From the NCBI GenBank assembly GCA_036873135.1, contig JAPTYO010000015.1, positions 1,758,839 to 1,822,838 of the forward strand: 64,000 nucleotides of DNA, written 5' to 3'. Under the pieces are notes generated by a model, which was not told the origin of the DNA, searched no databases, and saw only the letters and a list, made by a program, of their open reading frames with translations. The first letter of the stretch is position 1. Each line of letters starts with the position of its first letter. Both the position numbers and the translations under genes were made by a program. The DNA is from Clarkia xantiana subsp. parviflora (taxonomy: Eukaryota; Streptophyta; Magnoliopsida; Myrtales; Onagraceae). Shown one piece after another: positions 11,230-21,780 of this stretch.

Positions 11230-12738
11230 AAACCTCACTCTAACAACTGTTGATGAGCATTGGAAAGTTCTCAAGTGGAGAAATGGAGGAAAATAATAAA
11301 AGAGAGAGATCTCCTAAATGAAAACCATTATAGTCTACAGTTGATTTACCTGCTAACCAAAGGGGCACAAGGATACGGTGAGTCCTGAAAAGGAGACTCA
11401 CCACTAATGGAAAAGGTAGGGCGGTACAAAATCCGACTTGTTGCGAAAGGACATACCCAACTTCACGGAGTTGAATTTGACAAAACATACTCACCGACTG
11501 TGTGTAAAACCACGGTTCAGGCCATTTATGGTCCTGGTCGCATGTATCGATTTCGAGCTGCACCGAATAAATGTTAAAGACTGCGTTTCTCCTCGGAAAC
11601 CTAGAGAAAGAGATCTACATGGAGCAACCGGAGGTTTTCATTACTCCTGGTAACGAACGTAAAGTATGTAAACTCCAAAGGTCCATTTACGGTCTTAAAC
11701 AGTCGTCTCGGCAATGGTACCGGGGATTCCATGAGGAAATCGTAGGAAACGGATTCGTGAATCTTCACGAGGATCCGTGAGTGTATTATAAGACCTCCGG
11801 GTGTAAATATGTCATCTTAACCTTATACGTGGACGACATACTCATTACCGCAAACAACGTGAGTTTTATGAACAAGTCAAAGTCCTAGTTGGAATTTGTA
11901 TTCGAGATAAAGGACATGGGAGAGGCCACGTACATCTTAGGCATTAAAATTGCTAGAGATCGCGCTACCCGAAAATTATGTCTATCTCAAGAAGCTTATA
12001 TCAAAATACTGTTGAAAAGGTTCAGATTACAAGATGCCAAACCCGTGGATACGCCGGTAGTATTTGGGTGCGCATTGTCAAAATGTGACAGACCCAAGAA
12101 CTTGGCAGAGCAAGAACATATGAAGGGTGCAGAGTATTTAGGCATGGTCGGTAGTCTCATGACCGCCATGCAATGCACCCGTCCGGACATCTGTTACGCC
12201 GTGGGCCTAGTAGCATGATTCCAATCAGATCCTGGCTATCAATATTTAAAGGCTGTAAAACGAATTATTCGTTATCTGAAAGGTACTGTCGACTACGCAC
12301 TGTGCTATGAGGGCAGGACGTTAGAATTGACCGGTTACAGTTACGCCGACCATGGTGGCGATCCGGATGATCGTAAGTCCACCACAGGAGGAGTATTTCT
12401 CCTTGCTAATTCCGCCATTTCATGGATGAGCAAGAAGCAAACCTATGTCGCGCGGTCTACAATGGAATCAGAATTCGCTGCTCTCTCCATAAACGCATAG
12501 GAGGCGGTCTGGCTGAAAAGGCTTCTTACTGCACTGCTTGCTGTCAAAGACGTGAGTAAACCCGTCGTGATACATTGTGACAGTCAGGCAGCTATTGCGG
12601 CAGTTAATAATCCAAAGTACCATAGAAGGTCTAAACACATTGATGTGAAATATTTTTATGCTAAATCTATGGTAGAAGACAATACAATCACTTTGAAATA
12701 CTTGTCCACTGATAACATGGTTGCGGACCCACTAACTA
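11230..12738 (+). pseudogene. pol: C1 reverse transcriptase and RNase H, broken
   Basis: Copia-type RT is read in pieces: MEQPEVFITPGNERKVC, RSIYGLKQSSRQWYRGFH, the catalytic YVDD at 11826-11837 (LYVDDILITAN), then IKDMGEATYILGIKI and RPDICYAVGLVA. RNase H follows (KRIIRYLKGTVDYALCY, ADHGGDPDDRKSTTGG, STMESEF, CDSQAAIAAVNNPK) and ends NMVADPLTR. Stops and frameshifts are frequent; several stops replace Gln or Arg codons that C3 keeps (for example INA-stop-EAVWL against NAQEAFWL in C3). The C-terminal end is cut by MITE M1 at 12739. RT and RNase H would copy the element RNA into DNA inside the particle. Confidence 0.9.
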
Positions 12739-13380
12739 GAGTTTTTGACTAAATTAGAACCAAATAAACAACCAAATACCAATATAGGCCATATAATTTT
12801 TTTTTTTACAAATCTAGGCCTTGCCGGGTTGCCCCAACCCGGCCAACTGAATAATTTTTTTTTTTTCGTTTTTTTTTCTTTTTTGCTTTTTTTAGTAGAA
12901 GTTGTAAAAACTAATAGTTTTGTAATTTTTTTTCTAAAAACTTATTGGACATGGTGAACCCTTGAGGGCAAATTGACAGACATTTTCGGTTTACCAGTTT
13001 TCGTAAAAAAATTACAAAACTACTAATTTTATATTTTTTTTCCTAAAAATCTATTTAAACATAGTGAACCTAGAGAGAAAATTGACATTTCGTAGAGTAA
13101 ATTTTTTTTTTTTCTAAAAACCTATTGGACATAGTGAATCCTAGAAGACAAATGTGTCAATTTGCCCTCTAGGATTCACCATGTCCAATAGGTTTTTAGA
13201 AAAAAAAATACAAAACCATTAATTTTTATAACTTCTATTAAAAAAAGCAAAAAATAAAAAAAAATATTTAGTTGGCCGGGTTGGGGCAACCCGGCCAGGC
13301 CTAGATTTGTAAAAAAAAAAAAACATGTGGCCTATATTGGTATTTGGTTGTTTATTTGGGTCTATTTAAGTCAAAAACTC
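12739..13380. mobile_element. Foldback MITE M1, Mutator-like
   Basis: Almost the whole 642 bp is one imperfect inverted repeat: gagtttttgac at the left end is the exact complement of gtcaaaaactc at the right end, and the pairing continues through caaataaacaaccaaatacc and ggccgggttgccccaaccc. It is flanked by a 9-bp duplication with one mismatch (cactaacta 12730-12738, cattaacta 13381-13389), the length expected for Mutator transposases. C3 holds the empty site (cccattaactaaacc near 59116). The interior has three related modules (ttggacatagtgaa and variants) and long A and T runs. It has no coding capacity. Confidence 0.87.
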
Positions 13381-13389
13381 CATTAACTA

Positions 13390-14557
13390 AACCACTACGC
13401 ATGGAGATATTCGAAAAGCATGTAAAACTGCTTGGATTGCGTAGGGTTTAAAAGTGGCATTTATCTGTGATAACATTTTGATAATTGAAAGTTACATTTT
13501 TAATAAACGAGAGTATTGCAATCGAATTTATGATCCATCAACATCATAATGTCTGAATACATCATATTTACGGTCTATAAACTAAGTCCTAGGAGGACGC
13601 AATCCTCTGCCAAACTATGTCGAATGTGGGCCTTACCAAGTCACACATGTACGGTCATCTTGCGGTGGAGGGAGGCCTCTACCAAGCAAGGTTGACTAAG
13701 AATCAGGGGGATAAACCTAATTATGCAAAACGATTATCTAGTTTCGAAATAACTCGATATGATCTTCGTTTTTGCAAATCGCCGTGATGAACTCTATTCG
13801 TCATTAAACCACATTTTGGGCCAGGTAAAAATCTGCGGTACCATGATTGACATGTCCCATTCCTGTTAACTTAAAGTTCAGGTATGCTATCGACGCGTGC
13901 TTCATACTACGCGTGCCATGTTCGACCACGGGTCACAGCTCAGTTGTGCTAGATAAGAATCCTCGTGATTCTAACGGGCACAAACTTCTTCACCTCGAGC
14001 GTGTGATTGATCCCGGGAGCCTTATGAAGAGGCACCTGAAGTATCCTCACGGGCTCAGAACTCATATCTAAGGTCAGGCTCAATGTTCGCTTCCCGGCGC
14101 ACGAGCGTAGTGCTGAACTAAAGGCCCAGTGACCACGTCTTTGGAAACCGGTTGGGTTCGACTAAGGATATGAACGATGGGGAAAGTCAAGCTTACCTGT
14201 AAATTCACCGACTCTTGTATTCACTAGGTGGCAACCAACCAGATATTAGTTGAACGTTGTGAATAATTGTACGGATGCCTTCGAGAAGTATTCCTATGCG
14301 GAGACTAGGTAAATGGAGAAATAACAATTGACCTAGGATACAACGCGAGACTATATTTTTTATAACAGGTTGATTTTAGAAAGGGAATCAACGTTCTGCG
14401 GGCGCTACAACGTTCCGCGGGCGCTACAACGTTCCGCGGGCACTACAACACTTCTAACTGATGAGTAGCACAATGCCCGTCGTGTTCGCCGCTCGCACGA
14501 CTAACCTTGTATGAACTATTCAGAAGCCAGGGCGAGATCAAAGGAGTGAAATGTTGA
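13390..14557 (+). other. C1 3' untranslated region
   Basis: It is non-coding and conserved among C1, C5, C2 and C3 (cgcgtgccatgttcgaccac, tgttcgcttcccggcg, gtgaccacgtcttgg). At about 14391-14448 a 19-bp unit (cgttccgcgggcgctacaa) is repeated three times; the other copies have it once. The polypurine tract expected before the 3' LTR is deleted at about 14557. Confidence 0.7.
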
Positions 14558-14924
14558 TGCTAATTTGGACAACACTGGAGGCTATGTGGCCGACCGATAT
14601 ATGTAGTGGCAAAGTGGACTTTTGTCCACTTTGCTCCTCCTATAAATATGGGGTGTTAGGGGTTTTATTTGAATTAATCATAATTCCTCCCTTGTAGTGA
14701 TTTAAGAATCGATCAGAGGCTTTGCTGTGGAGAATATACCACGCAGGGCTTTCTTAACAAGAACCTCTAAAGGTGCCGACCGGAGGACCGTGAACTCCCT
14801 GCTGCAGGATCTTGGAACTACGGATTACGTCTGAGGTATGTGCGAATCTTCCATTGCGTAATATTGATTACTAGCATGTACCATGTTTATAGTATCCGTA
14901 GTGATTACTCCCTGTAATCTAACA
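14558..14924 (+). repeat. C1 3' LTR, internally deleted
   Basis: It starts near ctaatttggacaac, which matches the C5 LTR start (ctaatttggatattggg), and ends ctaaca at 14924. The TATA box cctataaatatgggg lies at about 14638. It lacks the segment 1110-1200 of the 5' LTR. Confidence 0.75.
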
Positions 14925-15354
14925 CAAACGCCACTTGAGGCTTTTAGTTATCGCTTGCCCCTTGAGGCATCATATATCAAGATTTAACTTTATTGCACGC
15001 CACTGGAGGATTTTTCTTGTCGATCGCCACTGGAGGCATCGTCGATTGAGGTTTCTCTTTACAGCACGCTATTGGAGGCTTTTCGTTACCGCACACCACT
15101 GGAGGCTTTTCATTACCGCACGCCACTGGAGGCTTTTCGTTACCGTACGCCACTGGAGGCCCTTCTTTACCGCACCGCCGCTGGAGGCTCTACGTTTTGC
15201 ACTACCAATGGAGGTTTTTCTTTAGCACTGTCCGTCAATAAAGTCAAAGGCCACCTTGGAAACTTGAAGACCCGGAAGAAGATATACTTATTAGCCAAAA
15301 TTAGTGTTTACTCGTCTTTGGACAAACCCCCTCGAATGCATTCTTCGGGAGTCC
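14925..15354 (+). repeat. Tandem-repeat 3' region of Tat-type element G5
   Basis: Units of about 27-30 bp of the form cgccactggaggcttttcg run from about 14930 to 15225. A unique segment follows that is the reverse complement of 1-60. The similar phrase ggaggctttt recurs beside the G3 left LTR (18505-18590). C1 abuts the array directly on the left, so C1 inserted in or beside G5. Confidence 0.7.
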
Positions 15355-15372
15355 GTCTAAAGAGGGGCAAGC
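15355..15372 (+). promoter_or_regulatory. G5 polypurine tract
   Basis: tctaaagaggggcaagc precedes tgtaaacacc. A purine-rich tract immediately before TG marks the start of a 3' LTR and gives the plus orientation; no primer site is present on this side. Confidence 0.6.
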
Positions 15373-16715
15373 TGTAAACACCTAATTTTGGTACGCGCGA
15401 CAAATATGTAACATGTTAAAAATTTTATGTGTAACACATTTAAAAAAAGAAATATCAAAATATGGAAGGTTAGGGGGTTGCCAAAAATAGGTTTAACTTA
15501 AATTAGGATAGTATATATGGTTTAAATATCATGTAATATTCAGAAAATATATATTATATATTTATGGCAATATTCATAAATATATATATGTAATTTTTGG
15601 AATAATTAATGTGTATATTTAGGCAAATACTTTTTCCTAATATTGGGGCCTAATATAGCTATAAAAGGGTCCCTAGCATCATTGTAAAACACACAGAAAT
15701 CAAGACAAGAATAAAATATTATTATATGTTGAAATTCGTGCAAATTTATTTTCCATTCCCCTGCAGCACTCCCGTTCCCGTCGGAAGTCTGGTCGCCAGA
15801 GCTCCGGCCGCCTTCGCCGCCGCCCAGAACCACCGGATACGAGCTTCCCAGTCCGCTGCCGAGCCATCACAGGCGTCGTCCCAGCCGTCCCTTGCTGCTT
15901 CGTCGTGGACTTGGTTTGCCTACTCGTCGCCAGAGGATGCCGGAAGTCGGCCGGCCACCTTCGAATGGTGTCTGCTCCGGCCCTCGCCTGCTGCCTGCTC
16001 AGGTCCTGGGTGGCTTTCCGGTCGTGTCGTTCTTGCCTTCCCTTGCCGGTCCTGTTGTCTGCTCCGACGCCTGCACCTTTCGCAGCAGGTGAGTCTTCTT
16101 CGTCCAGCTGCGTTAGTTTTTTTTTAATTAATTAATAATTGTTTATTTATTAACATTAATATTATTAGTTTAGTTTCAGTTATTATTATAGATATTATTG
16201 ATATTATTATTATTATCATCATACCATACTAATTAGCTAGTTTAGATGCAGATTAATTAGATAACATGTTTTTGTGAATATATGTGTATGATATGTAATT
16301 ATTAAATAATACCATGGTTAGAATGTTTAGTTTTATTTATATTTTATCTAAAATAGGAGTTTTAGATGCTTAATAACTTTTTCTTAGGTTTAAATATGTC
16401 GTTAATAATAGTTTCGCATAAAAATTAGTTTAGTTTTTTTTTTTATATAACGTTAGATTAACTTGACGTAACACATTTTTAAATTCTATAATTGGAATAC
16501 TTTAATTAAGTACCGAAAGGACGTGATTAAATTATTTTTTTAATTCGTTATAGAACCCCCGAACTCAATTTTTTTATCGTAGACCGATTAATTACTTAGA
16601 TGTTTAATTCGTTATTTACCTAGGTAATTTAGGTTTTAGTTAGCCGTATCTTTAAAAATTCCATGTGTTTTCAAAATATTTTTAATCGCCTTAGGTCAGG
16701 TTTTAGGCCTGACCA
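15373..16715 (+). repeat. G5 3' LTR, right boundary uncertain
   Basis: It starts tgtaaacacctaattttgg. A TATA box (ctataaaagggtcc) lies at about 15658, and an AT-rich block is followed by a GC-rich stretch (15755-16110) that ends in a consensus splice donor, cagcaggtgagt, near 16083-16094. The rest is AT-rich and empty of genes. The right end is set at tgacca (16715), just before Copia C5 coding sequence becomes recognisable; no second LTR is in the window to confirm it, so the boundary could be wrong by hundreds of bases. Confidence 0.45.
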
Positions 16716-16721
16716 CGTCGA

Positions 16722-16915
16722 GGACGAGAGTAAGCCTGTGAAGGTATACTCTGACTGTCAAGCAGCGATTGCAGCAGTTAAGAATCCTAAGTACTATAGT
16801 AGGACGAAACACATTGATGTGAAATATAATTATGCTAAAAGTATGGTCGAAGACAAATTAATCACATTAGAATTCTGTCCTCTGAGAGTATGGTGGCAGA
16901 CCCATTGACTAAACA
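16722..16915 (+). pseudogene. pol: C5 RNase H, C-terminal fragment
   Basis: It reads SKPVKVYSDCQAAIAAV, then YYSRTKHIDVKYNYAKS and VEDKLITLEF, nearly identical to the C3 RNase H end (KPVKVYSDSQAAIAAV). A frameshift after LITLEF changes the final NMVADPLTK motif, which is still visible in another frame (atggtggcagacccattgac). The N-terminal part is gone. Confidence 0.85.
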
Positions 16916-17671
16916 TTTACACAAGGATGTTTTTCGAAAAGCACGTTAAAATGCTTGGACTGCGTAGGGTTTTAGAGGCTTCTGTTGTGATGATAACATT
17001 TTGAGATTTAAAGTAATATTTGAATAAGAGGAATTTCAATTTTAGTTTATGATCTTACGACGTCATAATGTTTGATTTACATCTGATTTTACGATCTATA
17101 AACTAGTCGTAGGAGGCGCAATCCTCCCAAATAAAACATGTCGAATGTGGGCCAAGCCCCATCACACAGGCTCGGTCGTCTTGGCGCAGAGGGGAACCTC
17201 TACCATGTCAAGAATGGCTAAGAACGATGGTGATTTCAAAAGATAAACTTGGTTAACTAAAACGATCATTTGGTTTCGGGGTAACACGACATGATCTAAG
17301 TTTTGCATATCGCCGTGACGAACTTCGTTCATTAAGAACCACATTCTGGGCTAGATGAAAAGTCTACGATAACATATGACATTTCCCACTTCTGACTATA
17401 TGTATGTTCAGGTTATGCTATCGAAACGCGCTTCATACTGCGCGTGCCATGTTCGACCACGGGGTCAGGCTCTTTTGTGCTAGGTAGAATCCACGAGATT
17501 CGGATGGGAGCAAACTTCTTCACCTTGAGCGTGTGACTGATCCCGAATGCTTAATGAAGAAGCATCTGAAGTATCCTTACGGACTAAGAACTCATAACTA
17601 AGGTCAAGTTCAATGTTCGCTTCCCGGCGTACGAACGTAGTGCTGAACCGGTTGAGGTTGACTAAGGGTAT
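16916..17671 (+). other. C5 3' untranslated region, left part
   Basis: It is homologous to 13390-14160 in C1 and 59160-59900 in C3. It ends in the duplicated target ggtat (17667-17671), where G3 is inserted. No gene. Confidence 0.75.
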
Positions 17672-18431
17672 TGTTGGATCACGGGCGAAGCTCCGTTACG
17701 TTCTTGACGGAAAGACTTGAACTCCTGGGCTCCGCGTAATCCTGCAAAAGGGGATGACCTGGGTGGTGACCCAAAATCCCTCTCCGATGCTTAAATGAGT
17801 ATATGATCAATGGGGTGGTAGAAGTAATCTAAGTGCGTATTAGAGTCTGTGTTTTCTGAGGTAACTTCCTCCTTTATATAGGAGGGGAAGTTACTCAGTT
17901 ACCTGTTACTGCGCCTGGCAGTTTTACCCATGATTCCGCATATCTCGCCACGATTCCGTATATCTCGTTTGGGATTCCGTATATCTCGCCTCGCGCTCCG
18001 CGTATCTGGCCCATACTCCGCGTATCTCGGGCACGCCCTGCGTATCTCGCGGGATATTTATCTGTATCTTTAACCGTCTTCCCACTACCATATCTAGTAG
18101 GCAGGTTTCCCGGTATTATCCTCTGATCACAAGTCTCGACTTCCGTCGGGGACTCCAGAGTTATCTCATTCTAGGTCACCACCCGGGACCCTTTGTCTAA
18201 CGAGACAGGTCTAGCCTCCACGGGGCTTTATTGTCGGGGCCTTTACTAAGGCGTATCGGGGCCTGCTCAGAGGCTTCTCGTCGGGAGCATTCAGCTCATA
18301 TATCGGGTCCGCTGAAATCGGGACCCTTCATACTGGGCCTCTGAGCCCTCCAGGCTTTTTATGAGGCCCACTGGACCTACCCGCCGTCCATTGGCTGTTA
18401 ACGGGGCTAACGATCACATCGGAACCCATCA
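17672..18431 (-). repeat. G3 3' LTR
   Basis: On the plus strand it runs from tgttggatcacgg to ggaacccatca, 760 bp. It differs from 38210-38968 by few substitutions. It contains a run of short related phrases of the form cgtatatctcg / cgcgtatctggcc (17935-18055) and a self-complementary ctttatataggagg near 17871. Confidence 0.92.
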
Positions 18432-18447
18432 TTTGCCCCCAAGACAT
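18432..18447 (-). promoter_or_regulatory. G3 polypurine tract
   Basis: On the minus strand, catgtcttgggggcaaa directly precedes the 3' LTR. The gggggca core is shared with the tracts of G1, G2 and G4. Confidence 0.7.
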
Positions 18448-18870
18448 GGGGGGACTTTTAGTTCGTCGTGTCTTCTAGTTCCAGATCTTCTGACCTTGCT
18501 ATTGGAGGCTTTTATGTTCATGCCTCCCGATATTGCCATCGGAGGCTTTTGCCTTCAGGCCTCTTGATATCTCTATCGGGGGCTTTTGCCTTGTGCGTAA
18601 TTGTCGTGTGACGGAGTCTCTCACTCATGATTACCTCGGGCCCACTGGACTCTATGGGCAGTTGCCAAATCCGAGGAGATTCCTCGGTTACTACAGCATT
18701 AAATGCTGGGGATTATGAAACGACGCTTAAATCGGCGTGACTGTTGCTTTCTGAAAAAGCACTTATTACGTCACTACGTCTCCTCTGTATCGTCCTTTCC
18801 ACTTCAACGATCACGATCGAATCGTTTCATCTTCAACGGTCAAGATTAAGTCCTTTCAGTTGTCCTTTTG
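18448..18870 (+). other. Upstream region of the G3 antisense gene
   Basis: It carries three phrases of the kind ggaggctttt (18505-18590), like the G5 array, then a pyrimidine-rich stretch. No gene; it probably holds the promoter of the plus-strand antisense gene. Confidence 0.5.
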
Positions 18871-18871
18871 T

Positions 18872-18879
18872 TTATAAAA
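18872..18879 (+). promoter_or_regulatory. Probable TATA box of the G3 antisense gene
   Basis: The phrase gtttataaaagcc lies about 165 bp before the ATG at 19044, with a pyrimidine-rich leader (cacttcttctccatcc) after it, a usual plant promoter layout. No experimental start site is known. Confidence 0.5.
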
Positions 18880-19043
18880 GCCAAAACCCTGGCTTTATTC
18901 ACTTCTTCTCCATCCTCTCAATTTCTGGAAGTTCTGCAATTCTTGAGTTCGAAGTTTTCATCTCCAAGGTTTTCCTGCTCTTCGTGATCCAAGGCCTTCA
19001 ATCTTCCCGATCTTTCTTCATCTTCACCAAGCATCCATCGACA

Positions 19044-21780
19044 ATGTCTGGTAAGGATTTTCTTCTTTGTTTTCGTGATTTGCTGACATTATTTTTCCTC
19101 CTTTCTTGAATTTTTCTGTCTGTAACCGTTTTTAGACGAGGCTAGTTCTGAGGCTAGGACTCCTTTCACCTTTGAACTTGCTGTTAACGAGATTTCTGAG
19201 ACCTCGTATGAGGTTGCTCTCCGAGAGGGCTGCATTACCTCAAATTGGGAGCCTCGTTTCCCTTATGAGTCTCAACCTGCTGTCAAGAGGAAGCATATCG
19301 TCACGCGTCCTCGAGAGGGAGAAGTGTTCGTCTCCGCCGGACAGATAAGCGCGGGGATTCGATTCCCCTTTTGCGGGAACCTGGTGGAGATGTGCAACTT
19401 CTACAGGACACACCCCTGTACCTTTCTCCACACGCCATCCGCGTGTGGAATGCTTTCCAACTTCTGTGCCTCCGCCAGCAGTGGACGTACAGTCTGCTGC
19501 TTTTCCGCACTTTCTACGGAATGAAGTGCAATAAGGCTGGCGTTTGCTCCTTCTCCCCCCGACTCCCCAAGTGGACAAAGGAGCAACTTTCACGTTTCAG
19601 CTGGGATAGCGAAACCTGGAAGTTCCACAAGGATCGGGTGCTGATTCGCGACTCGGGGTCCGACAACAGCGGATGGAAGAAGTATTACTTCTTCGTCCAA
19701 AACAGCTCTGTCCCATGGCCCCGATGGGAGGTCGTGGCGGACCCTGCCCCCAAGCTCGAGGTCTACACTGAGGATGACCTCAACACTCTCCAAATGGTCC
19801 AGCTCTACCGTTGGGGGGACTCCTTCATACCCCTCGACGCCAACAAGCTCATGGAGAAGGACTTGATTCATATCGGAGTCCGACTCCTCGATTTTGTTTC
19901 CAAAGATTTAGTCATCTGGGTAATTCTTCTAATCACTTTGTCTTTTTATTTTTGCAGCCAAGAAGGCTTCTCTGCTGACTCATCTCATGTTGAAGCAGGG
20001 CGAGACTGATGCCGTCCCAGGTGGCTCCAAGAGGAAGCGAAAGTCGCTGAAGAAGGGCGCTTCCTCTTCCGCCACTCCTTCTGCTGCCCCTCCGACCGAA
20101 GAACAGGTCGTGGCCAAGCGAGCCAGGAGGGAGGAGATTGACCTAGCCTTCGGGGTCACTACCGCCGAGGAAGGTAAGCGTGTCCGTCGTGCTATTAAAA
20201 GATATAAAAAGCTGGTTCCCGAGGAGTTTATCCCCGCTGATCGGGAATCGCGGGTTCGAGAAATCAAATTCATCCTTCGAGGAGAAACCCCCCGCGTTCT
20301 CAAGGCGGGATACTACAACATCCTTGGAAAGAACCAACACCTCGATCGTCAAATCATCTGGTGTCCTCGTGGTACTCTTCCTGACTTTATTCGTCCCGCC
20401 ACCGCAGGTCCATCAGAGGCTGTCACTCCGAGGCGAGCTGCTACTCCAGCCCGGGCCACAACTCCACAGGCGCCGGTGACGGAGGAAACCCCGACGGTAG
20501 CTCAGTTCCGTCAGGCGACTGATCTGGAGGCTTCTCCTTCTTCCGAGGATCCCAACGAGGGTGGCCTGCTTTTCCGCCGAAAGCCAGGTCAAAGCAGCCT
20601 GAGGCCCCCCGTGGAAGACGTGTCCCGGAGTCCTCCTCCCGAGCTCCGCACTCCTACTCCCGAGCCACCGGCCGAGGTGGCTCCTCCGGCTGAAAGTTCC
20701 GGGGTCATCCCCCCTCTCCCCGTGGATGAAAATCTTTACAAGATTTTTACCCCCGACCAGGAGACGGTTCCCTGGAACCCGATCGAGTCTCTCCGAGGGG
20801 TTCCACTCCAGCGGGGAAACCTTGAGCCTGAATTGGCCCTGCATCTGCTGGCGGGGTCAATTCCTCCAGCCTTGAGGCGGCCCATATCCTTGGCGCGGGA
20901 GGACATCGAGGAGGAGCTCCGTGCTATGGCCATCCGTCGGATGGAGGTAAAACTTTACCTTTTCTTTATTTTCGTCATTGTTCTTTGCCTTCGACCATCG
21001 GATTCTAATCCTTTTTCCCTTCCATCTTAGGAAACCGCGGACCAGCAGCGCTGCTTCGGCTTCATCCTGGCTCTCAAGGGTGCTTTGGATGAAGCTCAAG
21101 CTAAGTCGGACCCTGACGCGTTGGCCAAGCTCCAGGTGGACCTCGACGAGGCTGTGGCGGCCAGGAATAAGATGGCCAAGGAGAAAACTCTCCTTGACGA
21201 GATGGCTTCGGGCCTGCTCAAGCAGGTTCAGGATCACGAGGCTGTCATGCGTCGGGAGCGGAAGATGGTCCAGGTGGATCAGCAGCGGAATGAGTCGGAG
21301 AAGAGGCAGCTCATCCACGAGAAGGGTGTTCTCGCGGAAGCTCTCGCGGAGGCCAAGGCGGGGCTCGAGGCCAAGCTGGCTGAGGCCAAGGCCCAGGGCC
21401 ACGAGGAAGGTCGCCTGCAGGGTCACGAGGAGGGTCGTCTGCAAGGCCGCGAGGAAGGTCTTCTGCAAGGCCGCGAGGAGTATCGGAATTCTGAAGACTT
21501 CAAGGTGGATGCTGTAGGGTTCTGCAAGTCCGAGGTGGAGAACGTCCTGTTCAATGCCGTCGAAGAACTCTACACAGCCTACGAGGATTCCATCGACTTC
21601 AAGAAGTCCGAGACTCTCGCTCCTTTCGCAGAGAAGTACTTCAACCTCCCAGCGGAGAGTGAAGAGACTGATGCCGTGGACCCGACTTTGCGGACTGCGG
21701 AGCCTTCTGCCCAAGCCCCTCCAAACCTTGCTCCCTCCAACGCTGCTGAGGACCCGACTTCCAACAAGGACCAAGCTTAA
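19044..21780 (+). pseudogene. G3 antisense gene, spliced, transposon-protein domain plus coiled coil
   Basis: The gene lies opposite to its element, between pol and the 3' LTR. Exon 1 (19044-19050) is only ATGTCTG, followed by a GT-AG intron (19051-19135). Exon 2 carries AGQISAGIRFPFCG, RVWNAFQLLC, WKKYYFFVQN and WEVVADPAPK; from memory this resembles the Pfam family of putative gypsy-type transposon proteins (Transposase_28). Exon 3 is basic, then rich in proline, serine and glutamate. A clean phase-0 intron (20947-21030) precedes exon 4 (21031-21780), a coiled coil with four repeats of GHEEGRLQ type. A one-base frameshift lies near 19405-19430, and the second intron (ending 19957) is short and out of phase. 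The function in the retrotransposon cycle is unknown. Confidence 0.8.

Larger units (their letters stand above)
1080..14924 (+). mobile_element. Copia LTR retrotransposon C1, degenerate, with two nested insertions
   Basis: The order is 5' LTR remnant, initiator-Met primer site, leader, gag, a non-coding gap where protease and integrase should be, reverse transcriptase, RNase H, 3' untranslated region, 3' LTR. The two LTR ends match each other (ctgtggagaatatacc, gtgattactccc, ending ctaaca). G1 is inserted in the leader and MITE M1 in the last codons of RNase H. It is the same family as C3 and C4: leader phrases such as gtcgtcttgactgagtcaag and the segment between gag and RT are shared. All coding parts carry stops or frameshifts. 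The start given is the first base with clear LTR similarity, not a proven end. Confidence 0.85.

Noticed and set aside
15726..16135. Three overlapping frames rich in Ala, Ser, Arg and Pro
   Set aside because: GC-rich LTR sequence keeps all frames open; no domain, and it reads through a likely splice donor.
20857..21774. 305-residue minus-strand frame
   Set aside because: It is the complement of exons 3 and 4 of the antisense gene; splice signals, the coiled coil and the G2 match support the plus strand.
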